From positions 2,183,501-2,247,500 of the forward strand of contig SMMW01000576.1 in NCBI GenBank assembly GCA_004794655.1: 64,000 bases of DNA, written 5' to 3'. How positions within the stretch are numbered: position 1 is the stretch's first letter; the number at the start of each line of letters is the position of its first letter. The position numbers were made by a program, and so were the translations under genes. The notes beneath the pieces are model-generated. The model did not search any database and was not told the origin of the DNA. It saw only the letters and a program-made list of their open reading frames with translations. This stretch comes from Marisa cornuarietis (lineage: Eukaryota > Mollusca > Gastropoda > Architaenioglossa > Ampullariidae). This document shows, in pieces, positions 39,874 to 54,200 of this stretch.

Positions 39874-42800
39874 TTATAATCCTAGAGGGCCAGTTGTAGC
39901 CATGATACAGACAATGATACATAAAAACCAAAAATATATCAATAACAATCATGTATATAGATATAAATCACATTCTGAAACTGCAATCGTAACGATCTAT
40001 CAAATTAACATTACAAACACTTCATATGAAAAACACAAATGAGTATCCATTTACTGAAAATATGGGAAACTGAAGAAACACCAGATGAATGGAAAAAAGA
40101 AACAAAATGTCAAAAAGGTGAATGCAGCAACAGGCGAGGGAGAACCCTGTTATCATAAACATGAAAAATCTTCAGTAGAATCATTTTGAAGAAGTTCATC
40201 ACTGTTCTTGAGGAGATCATCAGGCAAAACCAAGCAGGCTTTAGAAGAAAAATGTCATGCAGTGATTAAATCTTCACCTTAAGACAGGTTATAGAACAAA
40301 GCACAGAATAGAACAGCACTCTCTATGCTCCGTTCATAGACTTTGAGAAAGCATTTGACAGCATACACCGTGAGTCATAATGGAAAATTATGCGTCACCA
40401 CGGAATACCACAGAAAATAGAAATGAAATAAAAGCACTATATACAGACTTTCACTGTCAGGTGGTTTGTAGCAGCAGCAAGTTAACAGACATATTCAACA
40501 TTACCACTGGTGTCAAACAGGGATGAATTCTCTCACCGTTCCTGTTTTTACTGGGAATGGACTGGCTTATCAAACAAACAACAGAAGACAAGAAAGGAAG
40601 AATCCGCTGGACACTTACATCTGTATTGGAAAACTTAGATTATGCTGATGACTTTGTTACGTTATCCAGCCAACACAAAGATGCACAGGAAAAGATCAAC
40701 CATCTGACCAAAACTGCATCAAAATAGGACAAAGTAAACACAAAAAATGAGACATATGCCAAGTTAAAAGAACCCATCACAATTAATAACAAATAAGTAG
40801 AGAAAGTACAAGTACTTACATACCTTGTCAGTCTAGTTACAACAGATCAGATACACAAAAGGAAGCGAAGAACAGATTCATCAAAGAAAATCAAGCCTTT
40901 GTCATGCTAAAAGAAATTTTGAAGTCCAAAGTTCTAAGGAGGAATACATAATTAAGAATCTTCAGAAGCAATGTACTTCCCGTCTTACTCTATGGAAGTT
41001 AGTGCTGGAAGATAGCAAAAATTAGCCAGAAACTAGACACCATTCAAGCCAAATGTCTGAGTAAACTTTTCAAGATATCATGGCCTAACACAATTGCTAA
41101 TGAAGAAATCCTTACAAGAGCCAGCTGCAAAATTATGAAAACCATAATCCATAAAAGAAGACAGAAATAGCTAGGGCATGTGTGCAGAATGAAACCAGAG
41201 GCATCACCCAAAATAGCCCTTCATTGTACAGCTAATGGCAAGAGGAAGCGTAATCGGCCATAAGAAACATGGCGAAGGTCATTAGAGAGAGAACTAAAGG
41301 ACCAGAAACTGTCCTGGAACAACATGGCTAAACTTGCTACTGCCAGAAAAAAGTGGAGGTCTCTAGTACCATATCAGGTAGGAAGAGGACTAAGTAAGTA
41401 CATATATAATTATTCATGTCTCTTTGGTAAGAGAATATGCGTGATGACCATATTATACTTAGATTCATAGTCCATCTGCCTGTAGATGCCTGTGGAACAT
41501 GCTGTTTTGGATTGTAAATATGCTTGTATCTCCTCCATGTCATAATGACCATGAGTTATTAGCATTTAAAATGTCATGTCGTGCATCCTATCCCTCCGCC
41601 GTTATTTTTCCTTCTATCCATACAGATTCACTCTAGTTAAGTACCTGTGAAGCCAGTACAAGACCCCCATGATTACAACACCTGTCTTAGAGCCAGTCAA
41701 CAACAGCGTGTTTACTACTTTACTGGCATTTTACACTACATAAACACATTATTAGAAAGAAATCTGGAAATTCCCTGGAGTAGGTTGACACAAAACCATC
41801 ACACGCTATCCACACTTTATTTTTTTTTTCAACAGGCATTGTTTAGCAGCATTTGACTGCACAGTTAGCTGCTCTTGCTTCCGCTGAATCTCTCGACCGG
41901 ATGTGGACGTGTCCTGCTTCCGCTGCGCTAAGTCCAGGAGACGAGCTGTCAATTGTCTCGAAAGTGCAGAACTTACGTGGAAGGGCAGAGTACAAAGTTC
42001 AATAGTGCGCAGCTGTGACGTTTGTACTCAGTCCTTTATTTCTCAGTATGGCTTGTTGTTTGTTTGTTTACTTTTACTTTGTTTTACAGGCTGTTTACTT
42101 TTTTCTGTTTTTTTCTTCTTTAAGGAGGAGAGCACGACTTTTTATACTTTTGTTGCTGTTGTTGATCTTCTTCTTCTTTATGAAAAGTTTCTCTTCTGTA
42201 GGGTCGAAGTATTGTCCGCCTTCCAGTGTCCATCTTCATCGTATAAACACTTTGATATGAGCCAGCTTCTAGTGCAGGTACTCCTTTTTTCGGTGCACAC
42301 GCACGTGTGCATGCAACTGCGCATATATATATATATATGTGCTGTATGTAGATTTTCGAAGCTCGCTGCATAGGATTCGATTTCTTCAACACTCCAACAC
42401 AGCTAAAATCTTCCGCTGAAAGAACGACAAAATACATGTCGGTGTGGTTTTTAAAGCTTCTAAGCCTTGTCCGATAACTGGCTACCATGTGCTTTGTTCC
42501 GTAAATGGTTAAAGCAATAGGCTTTTGTCCCTAACTGGCTGCAGGAACTACAAAAGATTTAAATCTTTTAGATACCTTTCATGCATTCCACAAATAGCCT
42601 AAAGAGGTTCTCCACGTTGCCAAAATAAGCGGGGATGGCACTTTGCAGCCGTTTCACCCTACAAAACTGACACTCATTTTACATGGCGAGCAGACGATAG
42701 CTCCTGAGCTGCTCACCGAAATGCTGATTATTCCAGGAGTGTTTTCTAACGGCTGCTTGCATCGTAAGGGAAATAACGAAAAAGAATTTCGTCTAACAGC

Positions 42801-45800
42801 TGTCTACAGAAGATAAAGCCCCTTTCTCTTCCTAGTTTTAAGTCTTTTGCATTCAAAAGCACCAAGGCGTGCGTTTGATGGCACATTTATTTATTTATTT
42901 ATTGGAATTATAAGTCGTTCTTGAGGCCTCCTTAACGTGAGACCATATTCAACAGTCACGTTTCGAACATGACGTGCGACCGCGCTCAACAGTCACGTGT
43001 CTGTGATGCTCCGAGCACGTTGTCTCGTACGTTTGTCTCGCGTGACTTCTTTAGTGGCAGCACATAGCCTGTCCACTGAGTGCGCAACTTTGCTGACGCC
43101 GTACAATTTATCAGTGACACCCTCTATCACGGCTGGATAACGCTATCGCCAAGTGGAAGCAGCCCAGGGAGAGGTTAATCTATCGCCCTGGGGCCTACTT
43201 ATGAAACGAGGGTAACTCGCACAAGGGCACGGGTCTTGTCTCCGTAGTTATAAGGCAACGTCAAGACTCCGCGGATGTTGGCTAACTCTGGAACTGTAGT
43301 TATGAAGCAGTGGAACAAATTGTTATTGTTATCCTCAGCTCCTTGAGAATCTCCTATGACATATATAAATAAAGAACAGAAATCTCTTCCGCGGCTTCTA
43401 CAGGTCAATTCTCCACTTTTTCTCTCTGTGTGACTTTTCTCTTTCTCTCTTTCTCTTGAAATGCCTATAACTGTCAATATTTATTTTTCTCTCTTTGTAT
43501 CTCTCTCTCTTTCTTTCATTCTGGTCATACCTGGACATCTCGAAGCACAACTGGAACTCTCGGACAGCCAATCAACGGACCCTGAAATACAAAGAAACAA
43601 TGTAATCTGCTGAACATTCTTTTGTACACTTCATGCACAGTCCCATGCATTTAGTACCATTATACTAATGCCAATGCATGTTTATACATGGCGGTCGCGC
43701 TCTCTTTATCTCGCTTGCACGCTAATCAAAGAAAAAAGAAATTATTTAATCAGGTTATATCCCAGAAGATGGCCTCTTTTTCACAAGACTAATAAATGCT
43801 CTGGAATACTTGGCATACAATTTCTCCAAAATGTAGTAATTATATTAACAATATTCCTCTTGACACTTGGTGCCAACAAGAATTTACTTGATTGTGAAAT
43901 GATTGCTATAATGATGGTAAATCCGAGGACAATGATACTAGGTGTAACTGACCATTTTCGAAAAAAAGCATTAAGAATATTAAAGCTGCAGTTCCACATA
44001 TGATAACTAGTAAATTGCTAAAGCGTTAACACTCCAGTGTAGTAGATTTTCTTCCAAAATATTTTAATGAACTATTTAATGTGGAAGTTGTTCCAGAAAA
44101 ATGGACTAAATTAACAGCGATTACTTTATTTACGAGGAGATAAAACTAATTATAAAGGCATTTCACTTTGTGATGCTGCTAGTAAGGTGTATGATTTTAG
44201 AATAAACTGTTGACTACTGCATGAGTGAATAGATGAAATCCATGTTGTTGGAGAATGTCAAGCTAGTTTCAAGAAAGGTTACTCAACTGTTAATTATATG
44301 TTTACTTTTTCGGGGTTGGTACAAAAACAGTTTGCTTTGAGTCGCACTTATAGACTTTTATAAAGCAATTGACTTAATATATATATATATACATTTATTA
44401 TGGCACACTTTGTTAAAATGGCGTTAAAGGCAAATTATAGAGATATGTATAATAACGTAAAAGTAAGAATCAGGTGTGCAGCAGTGATTATGTAAATTGT
44501 ACTAAGGGGATAAAGCAAGGGGATGTGTGTAGTCCTACTATTTTCTCTTTTTATCAATTGGTTATTAAGATAATTCAGAATGGAAAGCATGGAGTCTCCT
44601 TATAGACTAATTACAGCTCCTTTTATTATTTGCAGATGATTTTTTAACTATCGGAATCTGTTACTGGTTTGTAAAACAAGTAGTTATATATATTAATCTA
44701 GTTTGCACATAAGTAAAATTTGATAAAAGAAATATTTTGGTTTTTAGTAAAGTGTGGTTCCTGATAACAAGAAAATTCTGGACCTGGAGAGCGGTTGTAA
44801 TCCCTGTGGTTAATATTTATCAATATATGGGATTCGCAAACAGAGGAAAGAAAGGTTTATTTTTAATGTTAAAAACGGTTAGATCTTATAATAATACGAA
44901 TTTAGATGTATTTTTGTGACATTTTTGATGTTCAGGTTCAACGTGTTACATTGTGATGCGGAACTGTGGGGATTAGTTAACGCACGTCAATATTGCAAAG
45001 TTCACCTTTTGCCTTAAAACTCTTTCTGTGTTTAGATGCGGTAACCCCAAATGATCTAGTTTATGGAGAATCACACAGAGACCCAACAACAGTAAAATCG
45101 TTGATTAGATAGATTCAAACTTGTTAGAATGAATGGTGAGAGGATGCCTCGTAAAGTTTACATAGTGCGTTTTGATTTGGATGTAAAGGATACAAACTGG
45201 GCATAATATTAAAATGAAGTTTTTTTTCTCTTGGGTTTTAGTGATCAGTCAGTCATTTGTCCTTTGACTGGTAGAAGCGACAACTGACGAGGCCCGCCAT
45301 TCACACCTGTTTTGGACGATAGTAAGAAGGTCCTGTACAGGAAGACCAGTCCAGCCTTTGACGTTCGTATGCGACACTTAAGCATTCATATCTTTGGTAA
45401 TTCATGTACTTAACTAGTTGTACTGAAGGTAGTATATGTCTAATTATACCTGTCATCAGAACAACATATAGGGGCGTAGGACTTTTAGTTACTGTACAGG
45501 AAAACAGTGAAACTTTCCCCCTTCCCTATCCGCCACCTATCCATCATCGAATTCTTTAAACGTGTACTAAAAGCATTGTATTATCATTATTGTTTTCTTC
45601 CATTCTTTGTGTAAATAGTCACTGAACAATCAATGAATCAATCAATGAATCAATCAATGAATCAATCAATAGAATGACATCAGTGCTGGAACGTCCCCCA
45701 TCTACCACTCCAAGCGCTTAAATGACACGTGTGTCTCCTCTGTGCCCATATCTCGACAACGGACAACAAAGACGATAACGTGAGCATTGAATGAGGGGGG

Positions 45801-47864
45801 ATAGAGGAGGGATAGGAATTAGAAAGACGAACCAATAGTTGTTCTGGTACACTGGCCGAGGGAGATAAATGCAAGCGCACACGTAAGCAAAGTACCCGGG
45901 GCGACTACAGCAACTTCAGCAATATCAAACGGCTCCGGTCAGCCACGAAGTATGACCAAAGAGAACATTAATAAAGACAAAAAAGGGACAGCACAAGTCC
46001 TAAAGACCCAATAACTACGCAGTACGAAACTGCAACACGAAGTGACCTTTGATAGGACAACATACCTTTTGGAACATTGAGGTTTGCTGGCAAAAAGTAC
46101 ACGCACCTGTCTTTGTGCACTTCAATGGTTTTGATATTGGGTATGTTTAAAGAGGCACTTCTCAAACGTAGCAAGCGGTTGAAATGTTTCTTTGACTTTA
46201 AACAATACTTTGGATCTTTGGGTTTTCCTTGTTTTGGTTAAAAATGAATTCCGTGGGTCTGTACATATATGAAAACATGCTGTTGAAAATATGGTTCTAT
46301 TAAAGTCTGATTAAGTACCTGATGTGTTTTATATGCCGCCGTGTGATTCGCGCTACTACAAACAGAAATGTATTGCGGTTAAATCTAATATTGCTTGAAC
46401 AGTGTACGCACACTTACCCCAGCATACGCACAACGAATTACAGACACATTACAGTTTGACGAGTCCCGCAGATGAAGGTGAAGGAAAGTGGAGATTTGGG
46501 CTGCATAGGCGGTCTTGAGTTAAGACTGCGGGGGTAAGAAAATTGTCTTAGCCTAAAATGGCGACAAGGAGCGTTGCATGGGCCGTCTTAAAGATAGCTT
46601 TCCTCACTGGCCTAATGTCTAGCTTAGCCAAGACGAACTGCATACACATGCGCACACAGCAGTTTCCTAAGTAACAATGGCGCTTGATCGTGTTGTTCGC
46701 TGATTTAATAATAATTATAATGATGGTGTGAGCCTGGCTCTCCACGCATTACAAACACAAAAACACAAGACAGACAAATTTCCGATAGCTCTTTAAAAAG
46801 TTAGTGGGAACACCAGGTCGTTCTTCTGCCGAATGACATTCATAGATCAACATGTCAACGAAACAAATCTACAGATTTGCCCTGCGTCGCCAATTGAGAA
46901 GAGACAGGATCTTCAGGGAACGACCACATCCGTTTAAAATATATGACGAGGTAGATTTGTTTGACCGTTTTCGATTCCGTCGACCTAATATAACTGACCT
47001 TCTTCGTTTCAGCCATCAAGCAAGCGTGAATTTTGCGGTTACAAGAGAACGTGGCTGGCAGGGCAACAACGATATAGTGCAGTTTTCATTGGTTAAATAT
47101 GTATGGTTGCCAAGGAAAACCTCGGGCGATCCCTGTAAAATTTTATTTTTATCGCTAACCTCGTCCTTTGTGCTTCAAACAGACATCCTAGACTGCCTCT
47201 CCTTGTGACGTCTTTTTTTCTCGAGAATGACGTCGTCCAAAATAACGCACACAAAGACGCAGGACACCAGTCATACACGAGACGATATGGGCACCTACTA
47301 CTACTACAATAATAATAATAATAATAATAATCATCATAATAATAATAATAAAGACCTACTATAACTCATTACACAGTGAATTACAGACTGCATGGGAGTT
47401 TCGTTACTGTTGGTACTTACTCATTAGCGATTTTAACGCCAGAACGGAAAACTATAATTCTGTATCATTTGACTATAAAGTCGATGTTAGCAATGCTCTC
47501 TCAGATATTATTATTTGTATGAATACCGAGACTGTTTCGTCTCTTTGGTGGCTGCTTTCACAGTTTTAAAGTGGATACGACTTAATCTTGAATAGTACCT
47601 GTGCAGCATGGGTAGTAGCAAAATCAATTATTTTACTTTTTCCAGAGAAATGGAATGCCGTCAACTTGGACTGCAGATGCTGATGTTAAATAAATATTAC
47701 TATGTAACCTTGCCAAGTTTTTATAGCGACAAAGAAAAGATATTCTTCATCTATTGTGTATTATTAATTTCCCCTGCAATATGCTGTATACAAAACTATT
47801 TGACCGGGCCCACAGGCCTAACGAAATGAACTATTCGTATTCTCACACAGACATGTATACACCA

Positions 47865-47938
<74 letters not shown>

Positions 47939-48213
47939 CTCTCTCTATCTTTCTCACAGACATATATACAACCATCCAGCGGACCAGTGGAGCAACGGTT
48001 AGCGCCTGTCACCAATACAGTGAAGGTTGCCTGTCCTGGATTCAGATCTCGTCTCCGCACACTTGTTCTTACTCTGCATGTGGCATCTGTTTACAGAGCT
48101 GGCTGCCTTGCAGTGATGTAGCCTTAGTTGCTGGCTCGGCGCAAAACGCCAATTGTTTTCCCCCTACATACAACCACCTGCACCCACGCACATACAAAAC
48201 ACACACACACACG

Positions 48214-48281
<68 letters not shown>

Positions 48282-51200
48282 CAATACAGCAATACAGGCA
48301 GAAAGACGGACATTTATAATTGATACAAGCTGTCCATAGAACACAACAACTTGCAAACTCAGTTCACAAAACTCTATTTAGAAGTATTTTCTTGTCAGTC
48401 GAAATCATCTTCAGAAAGAAAGTTCTCTGCAGTCACCCGGACATTTTTTTATTACAAAAATATTGTTTTATTTCCATTACTCCTATATTACTATTACGAG
48501 ATCTTCTCATTCACTACAAACAGTCAAGCACAAAGAAGTGTTCTACCCTTCTCCCCTAAAAGCCTTCAGCCGCCGTTACAAAATGTCAGAAGGTAACAAT
48601 CGGAGCTGCGCTGTCAAATTAAATATCTAGCTGCTCACAAAAATAATAACAACCCAGCTTGCAATACCCTTTACTGAGCTTCGGAACCAATCTGCACATC
48701 CGGTTAACTGTGGGAATCAGCAGGGACAAGTTAAAAGACGACAGTCTCCTCTGTAAGGCTCTCATTAGACAAATAATCTCTTAATTCCATTCTTTTTTTG
48801 TTGACATATTACGACCTCAGGAAAGAAGACTCATCGTCTATATATTTACTCTTCTTGTTTATTGATATATTTCTTTACTTTTGGTTTGCTGTTTATCTCT
48901 TTCTTTCATTAATGTCTTAGTATGGTGATTTTTATGCTGCCCTAATAAAGTCGGGATTTTTCAAATTGACATATGTAATCATGCAACCTAGCAAGAAAGA
49001 AATCCGAAAATACATGGGTTCATTGATGCAGTACATGGGTCACACATGCTTTCAATGGGACCCAGATGTTTTTGGCATTCTGTGCTGGAAGACTATTAGG
49101 TAGATGATATATTATTTGAGGTTATAAGAGAATGTTTTTGAGACAAGTGATTATATGATAATGATTCCCTTCATAGTTCAATTTCTGCTGAATCCCTGTG
49201 CAGCGTCTGTCTTCCATTGTTAGATCCCAATGCTCTTCTTGGACTAGAGTTGCAGCACTACCTCTGATGTCAGAAGAAGATAAGATTTCTGCATCATACC
49301 TCTGAGGAAGGTAAATCCGATGAGACATATTCCGGCTTACTATTCTGCCTCAAAAAAAAAAAAAAAGAGAAAAAAAAAACACTATGAACTACGAACAAAA
49401 ACTCCTTTCTCCGTCTCGGTGTAGATGGGAACCCCCCCGCCCCTTCTCCACTCTCCCAACAGCCTCTCACAAAAAAAAAACAAAACTGGCAGAGCGCTAG
49501 TTGCTGACGTCATGCTTGGGATGCCCCAGTATCAAAGGTCAGTGCACTGCTCACACATTGCAAGCAGCGGCTCAGAAAGCTGCCCTCGCTGTGCCGTAGT
49601 AAATGATGGAAATGGTTTCAAAAAGAAAAACGCACCTCTTCCTTGAATATTACTCCTAACACAGTCCACACAATGCTAGTCCTTCTTACTCTCCCCCCTT
49701 CCGCTCGCTACTTTTCTACCCATCTTTGTCTGCAGAATCACTATATTCTCTGTTCCTGTTACTTGGTGTCTTTTAGTGTTTTCTATCTTTGCTTTCTGTT
49801 TGTCGTCAGTACTGTCGTTTATTCTTACGTCCCTCGTGTTCTATCCATTTAGTCCATGTCACTTCCTTGTTTTAAGCGCTAAGAGCATGCTCTCTATGAG
49901 TGTGAATATGCGCTATAAAAATCTTCATTTATTATTATTATTTAGTAGATATAACGACAGTTTTACAAACAGTATGGCAACAGCATTGATCTTCTTTTAG
50001 TAACGGCACGCTCAGTTCCTCGTATCACATCATAGACTGTAACTATTGTGTGGATACTCTGATGTATAAAAGTATAATAAGAATAAGATGTATTACTCTA
50101 ATAAAAATTGCCGATTGGATTTAACTGGCTGCGGAGCGCGATAGCTTTCTATGGTCAGTTCCAGGGATGGACACTTACAGAAGAGTATGGGTAAGGAGAC
50201 GCAGAGAACCGAGTGTTAAAAGCTCTGGCGTCCGAGGCTGGAGTGGGGGCAAGTTGGTTGGATTACTGGTGTGGTACAGAGAAGCTTACTCAGCTGACCC
50301 ACCTGTTGGTAATGGATACCTGACATAGAGATAAAGCAGCGGGCGGTATGGTGTATGGGCGACGACCTGTCTTCAACTCCGTACAAGTTATATATCCCCC
50401 AAGGACTTAATAAAGATCAGGGGACAAATATTCATTCATACAATAGCTTCCAGACGGAAGCACACAGGCGCACGCTCTCTCTCTCTCTCACACACACAAT
50501 AGACAAAACCACGCTAAAAATTTCGGGCGTTATCCCGTATTTAAGCAAACCTATAGAAACAGCTAAAAACTAACATGTACGGAAACACAGGAAAGATCAT
50601 AAGTATGTACACACAACACTTCTACTGATGAGTAATTTCACCTGTCGTCAAGAATGATAAGTAATGAAAAGAAATAACAAAGAATTATCTTTAATATCTG
50701 TCTTTCTTTTATCACTTTTAACTGCTCCTACAAACCGGTATTAAGTGCTTTTGATTTAAAATTTGCATTCAAAAATTAAAGTATGATTTCAACAAATTAC
50801 AGATTTTTTTCTCCGGAAGAAAATTTCGTTAAAAATCTTTGTTGATGTTCGGCCACTTATCTGTTAGTTTAAAAACTTGCGAATTACACACTTGTATTAA
50901 AAGGCAAGAAGTAGATATCGTTTCGTCACAAATGACTTCAACTGTACGATTAGTCTCTACTTAGCTCAGAGCTGTTAAATATGAATTACTTCTGCACTAG
51001 ACAACAGGCAACGCCATTTTCATTGAGAAGTTGTGGAGCTACATTCCTAACAAATTAAAAAAAGAGCGGACAAAAAAAAAAATGAAAAGGCAAACCTATG
51101 ATTTTATGGTGTTGTACACCCGGTTTGCACGTGATCCGAGCCAGAGAACAGTTCGCAGATTCCGCAGTCTACTGTACTTGCGATTTTGATGGAAGAATAA

Positions 51201-54200
51201 TAAGACTGTTTGCGCTTGTCGGCTGTGACGCAGATATGGGCCAAGAAAAAGTAGAAATATAAACAAGACGCTTATCTCTTGGCTGCTGCCTCTGTAACTA
51301 AAGACTGCTCTGTACTATGTCTTGACTTTACATTATTCTAGCCAGAGATATTTGGTTTTGTGAGCTTTATGTCTTTATTTCGTTAAGCCAACGCCAAATC
51401 ACAAGCTTCTATGTGTCAAGGACGAGTGTAGTGAACAAATTTGCATTAGATAGAAATAAAGAATAAAGACGAATAAACAAAGAAAGCAAGAATAAACTTA
51501 GAAATAAAAGAAAGAATAAATAAATGAAAGTAAAAGTGGAAAATCCTATGGAATTATGGGAATCCCCATGGGAAAGGAGCAAGAGAGAGAGAGAGAGAGG
51601 AATCATAAAAATATGAGATGAAAACAAGTTACACCGATCAAAGCGTCGCAGTTACGAGTGTAGGAAATGGGTTGCCTTGTTGCTGCAAGTGCGTTAGCAC
51701 CGCGTCGTGAATGGAGATGTTGCGAGCACTTTATTAGACGAGGAGTTTGTGGAGTGGGGGATGGGGGGGCAGCTCCTGACACTTTACAGTGCACACGTCA
51801 CGCCCTGCCAGCGTACACATCTTTCTAGGCATAGGTTTCTGCCCAACACTGGAATATTGACCTATTGAACTTCTTCTCCCATGGCACTGAGTCTCTGACA
51901 GTCCCTCATCAGTAAATCATTTACTCTTTCACATCGTTTTTTTTTCTCTCTCCACACCCCATCTACCTACATATCTACACAAACCAACACATGCACACAC
52001 TTCCAAGCTTTAAGCGGTCGTGCATGGTAATGGTGAGTATCCGTTTTATTAAAAGGCAAGGAGTAGATGAACCTCCTGTTGCTGTTTTCGCTTTGGATGT
52101 TCAGCTTGCCGCTAGGATATCAAACGCCTTTCTACAGTAGGGCTGTGTACTCATCTGACGTGCATTTACCTCTGCTAAGAGGGCGTTTGTTAGAAGTCTT
52201 TGAAAATGCATTAGTCTAATACATACTGTCTGTGATGAGACGATTCACCGATTTTTTTATTTTTTATTTTTTTTGTAGAAATGCTGTTTGATGAAAGAAA
52301 TGGTTACAAACATGGCTACAGAAGTGTCAGTATGCTTTTAACTGTTTTGCCCTCGAGAAGGCGGTGCAACTCGTGGGAAAACAAGTTGCTGAAAACGCCA
52401 GCTAGAATATGTCAGTGGGCGGCTTTGATTCTAACGGTATCGTTCAAGAAGGCCCAGCGTCCGCCATCAACTTCGACGTAGAAACGGTTGCGGTTGTAAT
52501 GTCAGGCTGTTCAGGAGAGCTTCCCTCTGCAGCCGGCCCTTACTTGGCTCCGAGTAAAAAGAGTTTTATGATCGAGCAAACAAGCGGAGATAATTAGGCA
52601 CGAGGTGCAGTTCAGAGAGAGAGAGACGTTTAGTTATGTGTATACCGGGTGTAGATAAGTGTACATTCTCTCTCTCTCTCTCCTCATGTTGTGTGAGAGG
52701 GAATTCTGCCTTCTCGTTCTTCCTAAAGTTAGCGGCAGCTACGCACAGTGTCAGCTGTGCCTGTATCTACATCTGTCATCTTATTCCAAAGAGTGCGACG
52801 GAAGTGAAACACGGCCCTTTCGTGACGTCATAGGATGGCGCTGAGAATGGTGAACTAGTCAGTGACCGAAACTACTCTGTTTACCGTCTCTCTCTCTCTG
52901 TCACTCACACAAACACTCAGAGTTGAAGGAGAAAGAAGGAGAAACAGTTTCTTTTTGTGAGATGATCAGCAGTAGTGCTTGCGGGTGCTCAAAGGACGTG
53001 ACCCCGATGACTGAGGTGACACAAGCAGATGACGCAGCCTGAGCAAATTACACTGGCTAGATTAGGGACTGATTATATATATATATACACAAGCGAATTA
53101 AGACGCGGTCTGCTTAGCCGACCAGGAACAATGTTAACCACTTCAAAGACTTTAGGAGATATGGGGCCGCAAAGGTCATGAAAGGAGTGAAAACCGGGTT
53201 GAAGGACTTGACAAAGGTCAGCATTTAGGTCTCTTTTCATGGGGGTTAAGTGCTTTATGAAAAACATTATCGCACTTGTAACACAATGACAACTAACATA
53301 TCGAATTAATTAATAAATCGTAATAATAAGAATGGTACGGTGGTAAAAATCAGGAAAGACACTTTTTGTGTCCTTTCCTTTTTTAAAACCTGATTTGTAA
53401 GTGTCTACCCAGCCCATATCTCTAAGCATAAAATCAGAATGTATTTCAGGCACCATACCAACAATAAGTGGAAAGATGAAGGAAATGAATAAAGCGCAGG
53501 AGGAGGCCAGTGCACGATTCCGCGACAGTGACATCTTGCTGCTGACAAACTTGTAAAGTTACACATTCTTAGAAAAACTCTTTAGGGGCCCCAAGAAACG
53601 AAAACTGGAAAAGGGGATTACCATAGACACGGATATACTTATCGGGCAGTTGGTGTTAAGGTTCTGAATTAATGAAGACGAGTTACGAAGGAGAAACAAG
53701 TATCAATAAATTCATAGAAATGACGGTCCTTAGAGTAGCAAAAGAAAGAGAGAGACAGAGAAGGTGGAGGAGGAAAGCTGTGACACTGAAAGTACTGGAT
53801 GGCTGGAAGCATACACCAAATAAATTTTCCATAAATATTCTGGCATCTACACATTTTTTACTACCTTTATTGTTAGATTTTTATTTCTTGAAAGGATGGT
53901 GCCTGCTATGCGATAAGAGAGTGCTAAAATGACCGAGAAAGATGTTGCTTATGTTCGTCGAATTCTGAAAGAAAACAAACGTTTGCAATCTACAGCTTAA
54001 AACTATTTTCGTTTCTTGTTTGTATGTTTGTTTTTTTGTTAATTTTTTTGTTTTTTGGCTACCAAAAATTTCTGTCTTATGGCAGTATTTTTAAACGCAA
54101 ACACATTTGGCTTCAAAGTAGGCAGGTCTGCTAGCAAAACACACTCGCACGATCTGTAAATCAAGTTTCGTCTGCAATACTCACTTCAAATAGATAAAAA

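Noticed and set aside
48128..48319. His/Thr- and Cys/Val-repeat frames over CA tracts, here and at 13160, 31483, 47867 and 62829
   Set aside because: Simple-repeat artefacts with no codon bias or flanking splice logic.
52281..52481. Candidate alternative first exon in intron 1 near a CRE core (52823)
   Set aside because: No signal peptide or donor that joins exon 2 in phase; the CRE core alone is weak evidence.
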